DNA of 11,510 nt from assembly GCA_012838715.1 (NCBI GenBank), contig DUOR01000413.1, positions 1-11,510 on the forward strand, given 5' to 3'. The DNA is from Actinomycetales bacterium (GTDB taxonomy: Bacteria > Actinomycetota > Actinomycetes > Mycobacteriales > Mycobacteriaceae). Below are positions 1-8,007 of the stretch, piece by piece. The notes under the pieces are model-generated. The model had not been told where the DNA came from and did not search any database. It was given only the letters and a program-made list of their open reading frames with translations. The position numbers and the translations under genes are program-made. The first letter of the stretch is position 1; each line of letters starts with the position of its first letter.

Positions 1-31
1 CCCGCACCACGTGAAAAACACGTGGTGCGGG
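1..31 (-). terminator. Hairpin downstream of groEL2, probable terminator
   Basis: Bases 1-13 (CCCGCACCACGTG) pair perfectly with 19-31 (CACGTGGTGCGGG) around an A5 loop (T5 on the minus strand), giving a 13-bp GC-rich stem 45 bases beyond the groEL2 stop. The position fits a transcription terminator for groEL2. The bases that would hold its U-tract lie outside the window, so an intrinsic terminator is likely but not proven. No T-run follows on the plus side. Confidence 0.7.
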
Positions 32-76
32 GCCCTTAAGCGCGAGCGGCGCGAACGCCGGGGAAGCGCGGGTGGC

Positions 77-1883
<1,807 letters not shown>

Positions 1884-1889
1884 TCCCCG

Positions 1890-1918
1890 TTTTTAGCACT
1901 CGCGGGTATCGAGTGCAA
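1890..1918 (-). promoter_or_regulatory. Probable groEL2 promoter
   Basis: Minus-strand TTGCAC (1918-1913) and TAAAAA (1895-1890) are separated by 17 bases, a reasonable sigma-A type -35/-10 pair, with a weak -10. It coincides with CIRCE operator 2, which supports the assignment. Transcription would start near 1883, giving a 5' untranslated region of about 178 bases with no additional gene that I can support. Confidence 0.5.
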
Positions 1919-1919
1919 G
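1893..1919 (-). promoter_or_regulatory. CIRCE operator 2 (HrcA site)
   Basis: TTAGCACTC-N9-GAGTGCAAG has a perfect left arm, the correct 9-base spacer, and two mismatches at the end of the right arm. It covers almost the whole core promoter proposed for groEL2, so HrcA binding should exclude RNA polymerase. Its right arm supplies the proposed -35 element. Confidence 0.88.
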
Positions 1920-1969
1920 ATGAGCGCCGCCCCGCCGACGTCACGCGGCGCGGGCGGGGTTGCGGGGCC

Positions 1970-1975
1970 TATGCT
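1970..1975 (+). promoter_or_regulatory. Probable -10 element of a leaderless M20 peptidase mRNA
   Basis: TATGCT fits the TANNNT -10 pattern and ends 8 bases before the ATG at 1984, so transcription would begin at or next to the start codon. No Shine-Dalgarno sequence precedes that ATG, consistent with a leaderless message. I see no convincing -35. Confidence 0.5.
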
Positions 1976-1983
1976 CGGCGGGC

Positions 1984-3441
1984 ATGAACGGACTTGCCCC
2001 GGAAAACCCGAATCCGAACCAGCTTGCCGACGCGCTGCGTGATCTCGTCGCGGCCGATGGCGGCGCGATTCGCCGTGAGCTCACCGATTTGGTGGCGTTC
2101 CCCTCGGTGCACGGTGAAGAAGATAAGGAGGAGGCTTGCCGCGCGGCCGCTTCCTACGTGCAGGACGCGTTCGCCGCGGCGGGCGTGGACCTCGACGCGC
2201 ACGTGACCGTCGACGGTTCGATCGCGCTGACGGGCCACCGCCCGGCGTCGGGCCCGAATGCGGCGTCGGCGCCGACCGTCCTCCTTTATTCGCATTACGA
2301 CGTCGTCCCCGCCGGCCCCGTGCAGGAGTGGACGGCCGACCCCTGGACGCTGACCGAACGCAACGGCCGCTGGTACGGCCGCGGCACCGCGGACTGCAAG
2401 GGCAACCTGGTGATGCACCTGGCCGCCCTGCGCGCCCTCGCCGCGCTGGACGCCTCCGTGGGAGCCCCGGGCGCCGACGCCGACGTCCCCTCCGCCACCA
2501 CCATCCCCATTGATCTGCCCAACATCCGCGTCATCGTGGAGGGTTCGGAGGAGCGGGGTTCCGCGGGGCTCGACGATCTCATCCGCACGCGGCCGGAGCT
2601 GTTCGAGGCGGACGCCATCCTCATCGCGGATGCGGGCAACGTCGCCGTCGGCACGCCGACCCTGGTGACCACGCTGCGGGGTTCGGCGGACGTTGACGTG
2701 CGCATCGACACGCTGGCGGGGCCCGTCCACTCGGGCCTGTTCGGCGGTGCCGCGCCGGATGCGCTGCAGGCGCTGGTCGCCCTGCTGGCCACGCTCCACG
2801 ATGAGCACGGCCGCCTGAGCATCGACGGCCTCGATTCCTCGCAGCGCTGGGAGGGCGCGCCCTACGCGGAGGATTCCTTCCGCGCCGACGCGGGCGTGCT
2901 CCCGGACGCGGAGCTGCTTTCCGACGACGCCTCCGCCGCATCCGTCGCGGATCTCGTGTGGTCGCGCCCCGCCGCGATCGTCACCGGCATCGATTGCCCG
3001 CCGGCCACGAACGCGGTGAATGCGGTGCCACCGACCGCGTCCGCCCACATCAACCTCCGCGTCCCGCCGGGGACGGATCCGAAGGAGGCGCAGGCGGCGC
3101 TGATCGCCCACCTCGAGAACCACGTGCGCCCGGGCGTGCGCGTGACCATCACCCCGGACGTCACGGCCGCCCCGTTTGCGGCGAACGTGGAGGGGCGCGT
3201 CGTCAAGCATCTGGAGAAGTGCCTCGGCGCAGCGTACGGCGAACCGGCGCTGCGCACCGGCATGGGCGGCTCGATTCCGCTGTGCGCGACGCTGCTCGGC
3301 GCTTTCCCGGACGCGGATCTGGCGCTTTTCGGCGTGGAGGAGCCGCTCAGCCGGATTCACTCCGCCGACGAGTCCGTGGACCCGCGCGAAATCCGTGACA
3401 TCGCCGTTGCGGAAGCGCTTTTCCTGGCCACCATCCGCTGA
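1984..3441 (+). CDS. M20-family metallodipeptidase
   Basis: This is a 485-residue cytoplasmic zinc peptidase of the M20 (ArgE/DapE/CPG2/CNDP) family, most like the dipeptidase branch (Dug1/CNDP-like). The di-metal site is complete: His104 in SHYDVVP with catalytic Asp106, bridging Asp137 in GRGTADCKGN, catalytic Glu189 and metal ligand Glu190 in EGSEERGS, Asp216 in IADAGN, and His459 in IHSADES. The central segment beginning GPVHSGLFGG is the lid/dimerisation domain. I prefer ATG 1984 because the -10-like TATGCT lies 8 bases upstream; an in-frame TTG at 1960 would add eight residues. It is divergent from groEL2 and followed by its own terminator, so it is probably monocistronic. Hydrolysis of dipeptides is the family activity, but the exact substrate cannot be read from the sequence. 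Confidence 0.9.
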   Translation: MNGLAPENPNPNQLADALRDLVAADGGAIRRELTDLVAFPSVHGEEDKEEACRAAASYVQDAFAAAGVDLDAHVTVDGSIALTGHRPASGPNAASAPTVLLYSHYDVVPAGPVQEWTADPWTLTERNGRWYGRGTADCKGNLVMHLAALRALAALDASVGAPGADADVPSATTIPIDLPNIRVIVEGSEERGSAGLDDLIRTRPELFEADAILIADAGNVAVGTPTLVTTLRGSADVDVRIDTLAGPVHSGLFGGAAPDALQALVALLATLHDEHGRLSIDGLDSSQRWEGAPYAEDSFRADAGVLPDAELLSDDASAASVADLVWSRPAAIVTGIDCPPATNAVNAVPPTASAHINLRVPPGTDPKEAQAALIAHLENHVRPGVRVTITPDVTAAPFAANVEGRVVKHLEKCLGAAYGEPALRTGMGGSIPLCATLLGAFPDADLALFGVEEPLSRIHSADESVDPREIRDIAVAEALFLATIR

Positions 3442-3510
3442 CCGGCGACGGTCGGCGGACCCTCCGCGACCGCCTGCCGAACGGTGTTAATTATGTTGCG
3501 GGTGTGATCC

Positions 3511-3534
3511 GGGTGTGACCTGACACACCCTTTT
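3511..3534 (+). terminator. Intrinsic terminator after the M20 peptidase gene
   Basis: GGGTGTG (3511-3517) pairs with CACACCC (3524-3530) around a 6-base loop and is followed directly by TTTT. It lies 70 bases past the peptidase stop and just before the next promoter, isolating the peptidase gene from the LeuA-domain unit. Confidence 0.72.
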
Positions 3535-3547
3535 CCGGCCCGATTTC

Positions 3548-3577
3548 TTGCACCGGCCCCGACCGTTCATCTACGGT
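3548..3577 (+). promoter_or_regulatory. Probable promoter of the LeuA-domain unit
   Basis: TTGCAC (3548-3553) and TACGGT (3572-3577) are separated by 18 bases, forming a plausible -35/-10 pair. The -10 ends 7 bases before an ATG at 3585, so the mRNA would start at or very near that codon. It follows immediately after the terminator at 3511-3534. Confidence 0.6.
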
Positions 3578-3584
3578 TGCCCAC

Positions 3585-3650
3585 ATGCAGAAGAACATTC
3601 GACTTATGCGAGTAGCCAAGGCTACGAACCCCGGTGGAGGCATGGACTGA
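3585..3650 (+). CDS. Putative 21-residue leader peptide
   Basis: A short reading frame beginning MQKNIRLMRV and ending PGGGMD, then TGA, starts where the upstream promoter predicts transcription to begin, so it would be translated from a leaderless mRNA. Codons 5-10 are ATT CGA CTT ATG CGA GTA, unusually A/T-ended beside the G/C-ended codons of neighbouring genes. They include one each of Ile, Leu and Val. Its last codons form the left arm and part of the loop of a strong hairpin at 3629-3665, and the stop codon lies in that loop. This arrangement resembles leader peptides that tie ribosome movement to RNA folding. Expression is not proven, and a chance reading frame of this length is possible. 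Confidence 0.5.
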   Translation: MQKNIRLMRVAKATNPGGGMD

Positions 3651-3732
3651 CCCCTCCACACGGGGTCTCTGGCCGCTACGCACCCACGCAACCATGGGTC
3701 GGTCCACCACCATCTTCTTCTCAAAAGACATT

Positions 3733-3738
3733 GAAGGA
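3733..3738 (+). promoter_or_regulatory. Ribosome binding site of the LeuA-domain gene, partly sequestered
   Basis: GAAGGA lies 9 bases before the ATG at 3748. Its last three bases are within the stem formed by 3699-3705 and 3736-3742, so access by the ribosome should depend on leader folding. Confidence 0.7.
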
Positions 3739-3747
3739 CCGAACTGA

Positions 3748-4293
3748 ATGTTCACCACCCGCACCCACAAGAACACTTCCACCACGATGACGTTCAGCGG
3801 GAAGCGCCCGTCCGCCACCGGCACGGGCACCCGCACGTTCACGGAAGACCCGTTCCGTGCCCGCTTCGGCCACCGCCTCCCGCGCGGCCTGCGCCAGGAA
3901 GCGCGCGGCATGGACTGGCGCACCTTCATGGCGACGTACTCGCCGACCAGCGGTCCCCTCGCCCTCCGCGAGTTCACCTCCGTCAAGGGCCTGGCGGGAC
4001 GCTCCACGTTCCGCGCGGCGGTCACCACCGACCGCGGCACCGACGCCGAGCGCACCCGCTACTCCGAGGTCACGGCGATGGGCCCGGTCTCCGCGGTGAC
4101 CAACCTGATGGCGGACGCCGGCTTCCGCGTCGAGATCCTCGAGTTCCACCAGTTCGAAATCTACGAGGCGACCGCGACCTTCCTGTACGCGTGCCACAAC
4201 AACTCCCGCGTCTGGGCGATGGGCTTCGGCACCGCCCCCGAGGCGTCGGTCATGACCGCGATGACTTGCGCGGCCAACCGCCTGCACGCGTAA
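3748..4293 (+). CDS. Stand-alone 2-isopropylmalate synthase regulatory (LeuA-dimer) domain protein
   Basis: This 181-residue protein resembles only the C-terminal part of LeuA. Residues 40-65 (FGHRLPRGLRQEA followed by MDWRTFMATY) look like the linker subdomain. Residues 69-181 match the allosteric domain: GPLALREF (69-76), GPVSAVTNLMADAGFRVEIL (112-131) against [20 protein letters not shown] of M. tuberculosis LeuA, then VWAMGFG (155-161) and AANRL (175-179). There is no TIM barrel, no HXDDHG-like metal motif and no room for one, so it cannot make 2-isopropylmalate itself. In LeuA this domain binds leucine and dimerises the enzyme. A free copy could bind leucine or pair with the full LeuA, but this is inference. 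The frame is intact, with its own promoter, structured leader, ribosome site and terminator, so it does not look like a decaying leuA fragment. Confidence 0.82.
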   Translation: MFTTRTHKNTSTTMTFSGKRPSATGTGTRTFTEDPFRARFGHRLPRGLRQEARGMDWRTFMATYSPTSGPLALREFTSVKGLAGRSTFRAAVTTDRGTDAERTRYSEVTAMGPVSAVTNLMADAGFRVEILEFHQFEIYEATATFLYACHNNSRVWAMGFGTAPEASVMTAMTCAANRLHA

Positions 4294-4328
4294 CCGCGGC
4301 CCGCGCTTTCCGACGGCGCCCGCACCAG

Positions 4329-4362
4329 CCACCCCGGTTAACCCCGGGGTGGTTTATTTATT
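4329..4362 (+). terminator. Strong intrinsic terminator after the LeuA-domain gene
   Basis: CCACCCCGG (4329-4337) pairs perfectly with CCGGGGTGG (4344-4352) around TTAACC and is followed by TTTATTTATT. It closes the LeuA-domain unit and separates it from the mrp operon. Confidence 0.9.
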
Positions 4363-4390
4363 CGCGTAGAGCGATCCGGGGGTCGTTCCG

Positions 4391-4420
4391 TTGCGGATAT
4401 GTCCACCTTTTCACCATTAT
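4391..4420 (+). promoter_or_regulatory. Candidate promoter of the mrp operon
   Basis: TTGCGG (4391-4396) and CATTAT (4415-4420) are 18 bases apart. The -10 ends 6 bases before the GTG at 4427, again placing transcription initiation at or beside the start codon. It lies downstream of the terminator at 4329-4362, where a promoter is needed. The -10 is weak (4 of 6 to consensus). Confidence 0.45.
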
Positions 4421-4426
4421 GGAGGG

Positions 4427-7400
4427 GTGACTGTCCTCCTGTGCCTCCTGTTCGCCACCGCGGCGCTGGCACCTTGGACGATTCGCCGGCTAGGCAGGCT
4501 CGGATTCCTCGGGTTGGCCCTGCCCCTCGCGGCCGGAGCCGCGTGGACCGGCTCCCACCTGATGCAGCATGCACTGGGTGGTTCGGACACCGCGCAGGCG
4601 ACCCGGGTCGAGCATTTCGAGTGGATGCCCGCCGTCCACCTCGACATCACGCTCCGGCTCGGACCGCTGGAATCGCTGTTCGGCACCCTGGTGCTGACGG
4701 TCGGCGTTCTCGTTCTGGTGTACTGCGCCGGGTACTTCCATGATCCGCCACCCGGCAAACGCCGCCGCCTGGGCTCCTTCGCGGGCCAGATGGTGATGTT
4801 CGCGGCCGCGATGTACGGCCTGGTGATCTCCGACAACATGCTGCTCATGTACGTGTTCTGGGAGATCACGTCCGTGCTGTCGTTCCTGTTGGTCGGCTAT
4901 TACGCGGAACGCGCGTCCTCGCGCCGCTCCGCCGGCCAGGCCCTGCTGGTGACCACGCTGGGTGGCCTGGTGATGCTGGTCGGCATCATCCTGATGGGCC
5001 ATTCCACCGGGCACTGGAACTTCTCCGACCTCACCGCCCCGGGCGCGCTGACCATGGAGCAGCTGCACACCCCGGCCGTCGCGACGGCCGTGGTCCTGCT
5101 GGTCATCGGCGCGCTGTCGAAGTCCGCCGTCGCCCCGTTCCACTTCTGGCTGCCGGGCGCCATGGCGGCGCCCACCCCGGTGTCGGCGTTCCTGCACTCG
5201 GCCGCGATGGTGAAGGCCGGCGTCTTCCTGGTCGCCCGCCTCTCCCCCACGTTCGGGCACACGGACACCTGGCATTTGGCCATCCTGCCGCTCGGCCTGC
5301 TGACCATGGTCATGGGCGGCTGGATTGCGCTGCGCCAGAAGGACCTGAAGCTCATCCTCGCCTACGGCACGGTGTCGCAGCTCGGCTTCATCATCACGGT
5401 GACGGCCATCGGCACCCGCGACGCCATGCTCGCGGCGCTGGCCCTCACCCTGGGCCACGCGATGTTCAAGGCGACGCTGTTCATGATCGTCGGCGCCATC
5501 GACCACACCACCGGAACCCGCGACGTGCGCCGGCTGTCCGGCCTGGCCGGGAAGCAGCCGCAGATGTTCATCATCGCGGGCCTGGCCGCCCTGTCGATGG
5601 CGGGCGTGCCGCCGCTGTTCGGCTTCGTGGCCAAGGAGGCCGCCCTGGACGCCGCGCTCGACGCGGAGCCGCTGCAGGGCATGCCGGGCGTGTTCACCAC
5701 CGCCGGCCTGGTCATCGGTTCCATCCTCACCGTCGCGTACACGCTGTACCTGATGAACGCGGCGTTCGCGCGCAAGCCGAGCACCCACTCGTCGGGAGGC
5801 GGCGTGTCGGAGGCCGTCGAGGAGATGGACCGCCCCAGCCCGCTGATGCTCGCCCCCGCCTGGCTGCTGGCCGGCGCCGGCGTGGTCACGGGCCTGGCGC
5901 CGATGCTGTACGACTCGATCATCAGCCCGTACCTCGACGAGGCCTTCCCCGGCGAACAGGGCGCGTACCTGTCGCTGTGGCACGGCTTCACGGTGCCGCT
6001 GGCGCTGACCGCAGTCATCCTGGTCACCGGCGCCATCCTGCACTGGCAGCGGCACCTGCTGCGCGAGCTGTACCCCAACCAGCCGTTCTTCGGCGACGCC
6101 GACGTCGCCTACGACGCCACCCTCAACGCTTTCCGACGGGTGTCCCTCCGCGTCACGGCCGCCACCCAGCGTGGTTCGCTGCCGCTGACCGAGGGCACCA
6201 TCCTGGCGGTGCTGATTGCGCTGCCCATCGGCGCACTGCTCCTGGGCCCGCGCGACGAAATCCGCATGGAGCTGTGGGACACGGCGCCGCAGGGCGCGGC
6301 GGCGCTGATCATCATCATCGCGGCGCTCGCCGCGGTGCGGATGCGCAACCGCCTGTCCGGCCTAATCATGGTCGGCGTCACCGGCTACGGCCTCGCCGTG
6401 GTCTTCGCCCTGTACGGCGCGCCCGACCTGGCGCTGACGCAGCTGCTCGTCGAGACCATCACCATGGTCGTCTTCGTGCTGGTGCTGCGCACCCTCCCGG
6501 CCCGCACCCCGGAGCCGACGGAGGGCTTCCAGCGCATCCGCGCGTGGCTGGCCATCGCGGTCGGCCTGACGGTCGCCATCATCGGCTCCTTCGCCATCGC
6601 CGGCCGCAACACCGAACCGATTTCGGAGGTCATCCCCGAGCTGGCCCTCGACATCGGCCACGGCGCCAACGCCGTCAACGTGCTTCTCGTGGACATCCGC
6701 GCCTGGGACACCTTCGGCGAAATCTCCGTCCTGGTGATTGCCGCGGTGGGCATCGCGTCGCTGGTGTTCCGCACCCACACGGTGCACAACCTGCCGCGCG
6801 TCACCACCCGCCGCACCCGCCGGGAACGCAAGCCGCGGTGGCTCGCCACCTCCGGGTCGATGGCCGACGCCGGCCGCCGCCCGCTGATGGTGGTCGTCTC
6901 CACCCGCTTCCTCTTCCCGTCGATGATGGTCCTGTCCATCTACCTGTTCTTCGCGGGCCACAACGCCCCGGGCGGCGGCTTCGCGGGCGGCCTCGTCGCC
7001 TCGCTGGCCATCACCCTGCGCTACCTGGCGGGCGGCCGCTACGAGCTGGCGGAGACCCTGCCGGTGTCGACGGACAAGATCCTCGGCGCGGGCCTCGCCG
7101 CCTCCGCGCTGGCCGCGTTCTGGCCGATGCTCATCGGCTGGCCGCCGCTGTCCAGCGCCATCATCGACCTGGAGCTGCCGCTCATCGGCGACATGCACCT
7201 GGTCTCCCCGCTGCTGTTCGACGTGGGCGTCTACCTGGTCGTCGTCGGCACGGTGACGTACATCCTGCGCAGCCTCGGCGGGCGCATCGACGTCGAGACC
7301 GGGCGCCGCGCCGAACGCGCCCGCTCGCGCCGCGTCACGCTCACCAGGCTCGGCCGCACCCGCATGTACCGCTACAAGGGCAACTCCGCCAAGCAGGGTG

Positions 7401-7513
7401 AGCCCGGGTCCGTCAAGCAGGCCGAGGGAGTCACCGCCGACCGGCCCGCCAGCGGCGCACCGACCGTGACCACCGAGAAACCCGGCGAACCGACGAAGGG
7501 GGCCCCGGAATGA
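4427..7513 (+). CDS. mrpA: Na+/H+ antiporter subunit MrpA with fused MrpB-like domain
   Basis: This 1028-residue integral membrane protein is the largest subunit of the Mrp cation/proton antiporter. Its front two-thirds is ND5/NuoL-like: WEITSVLSFLLVGYY with Glu146, SKSAVAPFHFWLP with Lys232, LHSAAMVKAG with His257 and Lys263, QKDLKLILAYGTVSQLG (Lys305/Lys308), and HAMFKATLFM with His344 and Lys348, the charged residues of the proton path. About 626-692 is the MrpA-specific segment with GAPDLALTQLLVET, and 750-783 holds LLVDIRAWDTFGEISVL. From about 818 an MrpB-like domain follows (FAGHNAPGGGFAGG), which explains the absence of a separate mrpB. A charged cytoplasmic tail ends it. I chose GTG 4427 because the protein then begins directly with a hydrophobic helix. 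GGAGG at 4421-4425 is too close to serve it, suggesting leaderless initiation; TTG 4391 is the alternative. It overlaps mrpC by ATGA. Confidence 0.93.
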   Translation: MTVLLCLLFATAALAPWTIRRLGRLGFLGLALPLAAGAAWTGSHLMQHALGGSDTAQATRVEHFEWMPAVHLDITLRLGPLESLFGTLVLTVGVLVLVYCAGYFHDPPPGKRRRLGSFAGQMVMFAAAMYGLVISDNMLLMYVFWEITSVLSFLLVGYYAERASSRRSAGQALLVTTLGGLVMLVGIILMGHSTGHWNFSDLTAPGALTMEQLHTPAVATAVVLLVIGALSKSAVAPFHFWLPGAMAAPTPVSAFLHSAAMVKAGVFLVARLSPTFGHTDTWHLAILPLGLLTMVMGGWIALRQKDLKLILAYGTVSQLGFIITVTAIGTRDAMLAALALTLGHAMFKATLFMIVGAIDHTTGTRDVRRLSGLAGKQPQMFIIAGLAALSMAGVPPLFGFVAKEAALDAALDAEPLQGMPGVFTTAGLVIGSILTVAYTLYLMNAAFARKPSTHSSGGGVSEAVEEMDRPSPLMLAPAWLLAGAGVVTGLAPMLYDSIISPYLDEAFPGEQGAYLSLWHGFTVPLALTAVILVTGAILHWQRHLLRELYPNQPFFGDADVAYDATLNAFRRVSLRVTAATQRGSLPLTEGTILAVLIALPIGALLLGPRDEIRMELWDTAPQGAAALIIIIAALAAVRMRNRLSGLIMVGVTGYGLAVVFALYGAPDLALTQLLVETITMVVFVLVLRTLPARTPEPTEGFQRIRAWLAIAVGLTVAIIGSFAIAGRNTEPISEVIPELALDIGHGANAVNVLLVDIRAWDTFGEISVLVIAAVGIASLVFRTHTVHNLPRVTTRRTRRERKPRWLATSGSMADAGRRPLMVVVSTRFLFPSMMVLSIYLFFAGHNAPGGGFAGGLVASLAITLRYLAGGRYELAETLPVSTDKILGAGLAASALAAFWPMLIGWPPLSSAIIDLELPLIGDMHLVSPLLFDVGVYLVVVGTVTYILRSLGGRIDVETGRRAERARSRRVTLTRLGRTRMYRYKGNSAKQGEPGSVKQAEGVTADRPASGAPTVTTEKPGEPTKGAPE

Positions 7514-8007
7514 TCATCAACTTCGTTCTCCTGGCCGCCGTGGCGGTGCTCATGGCCGCCGGCGTGTACCTGTTCCTCGACCGTGCCCTGACGAAGATGC
7601 TCATGGGCCTGCTGCTCATGGGCAACGGCATCAACCTGTTCATCCTGATGGGCGGGGGCAAGCCGGGCGAGCCGCCCATCTGGGGCCGCGGTTCCCTGGG
7701 CTACGAGGAGACGGCGGACCCGCTTCCGCAGGCGTTCATCCTCACGGCCATCGTCATCATGATGGGCTTCACCGCCTTCATCCTGGCGCTGGCCTACCGC
7801 CAGCACCGCTACCGCGTCGGCGATCACGTCCAGGACGACCGCGAGGACCAGTTCATCGCGCAGCGCAGCCCGGACGACCCGTCGCTGGCCCCGGACCACG
7901 ACAAGTCCAACGACCCGGAAACGGGCCGCCCGACGGAGGCCGGCGACAAGTTCGGCCCCGACAGTTTCGAGAAGCCCGTGGAGGAGGACGACAGCGGTGA
8001 CGACTGA
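7510..8007 (+). CDS. mrpC: Na+/H+ antiporter subunit MrpC
   Basis: This is a 165-residue NuoK-like membrane subunit of the Mrp complex. Residues 1-100 hold three hydrophobic helices, with the family motifs LMGLLLMGNGINLFIL and DPLPQAFILTAIVIMMGF, the latter diagnostic for MrpC/MnhC. The remaining 65 residues form a strongly acidic, hydrophilic tail ending EEDDSGDD, which makes the protein about 50 residues longer than typical MrpC. The start ATG overlaps the mrpA stop (ATGA), so translation is probably coupled; a weak purine run precedes it. It overlaps the start of mrpD by 11 bases. MrpC stabilises the complex next to MrpA and MrpD. Confidence 0.94.
   Translation: MIINFVLLAAVAVLMAAGVYLFLDRALTKMLMGLLLMGNGINLFILMGGGKPGEPPIWGRGSLGYEETADPLPQAFILTAIVIMMGFTAFILALAYRQHRYRVGDHVQDDREDQFIAQRSPDDPSLAPDHDKSNDPETGRPTEAGDKFGPDSFEKPVEEDDSGDD
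7980..7987 (+). promoter_or_regulatory. Ribosome binding site of mrpD
   Basis: GGAGGAGG within the end of mrpC lies 9 bases before the GTG at 7997 and fixes that codon as the mrpD start. Confidence 0.8.

Larger units (their letters stand above)
3585..3747 (+). promoter_or_regulatory. Structured mRNA leader, candidate translational attenuator
   Basis: Four stems can be drawn by eye. The first is GTAGC/GCTAC (3612-3616 with 3621-3625); its left arm could instead pair with GCTAC at 3675-3679. The second is a 12-bp hairpin, CCCCGGTGGAGG (3629-3640) with 3653-3665, one bulged A at 3660 and a 12-base loop. The third is ACCCA/TGGGT (3682-3686 with 3695-3699). The fourth is TCGGTCC (3699-3705) with GGACCGA (3736-3742), which covers GGA of the Shine-Dalgarno GAAGGA. 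The loop of the second hairpin contains GGACTGA (3644-3650), able to pair with the same TCGGTCC by seven pairs including one G-U. Folding could therefore switch the ribosome binding site between hidden and free. No U-run follows the big hairpin, so control would be at translation rather than termination. Confidence 0.55.

Noticed and set aside
3500..3530. Possible GlxR/CRP-type operator
   Set aside because: GGGTGTGA occurs at 3500-3507 and 3511-3518, and TGTGA is a GlxR half site, but no TCACA half site sits at the right spacing. The second copy is explained by the terminator stem.
3548..3790. 80-residue frame crossing the leader region
   Set aside because: Its TTG start coincides with the proposed -35, it has no ribosome site, and it overlaps the better supported LeuA-domain gene in another frame.
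3748..4293. LeuA-domain gene as a truncated leuA pseudogene
   Set aside because: The frame is intact, the regulatory leader and terminator are tailored to it, and no remnant of the catalytic barrel is seen upstream.
4490..6055. Long minus-strand frame opposite mrpA
   Set aside because: Its His/Arg/Gln/Gly-rich composition is a codon-bias shadow of mrpA, with no plausible start signal or domain.
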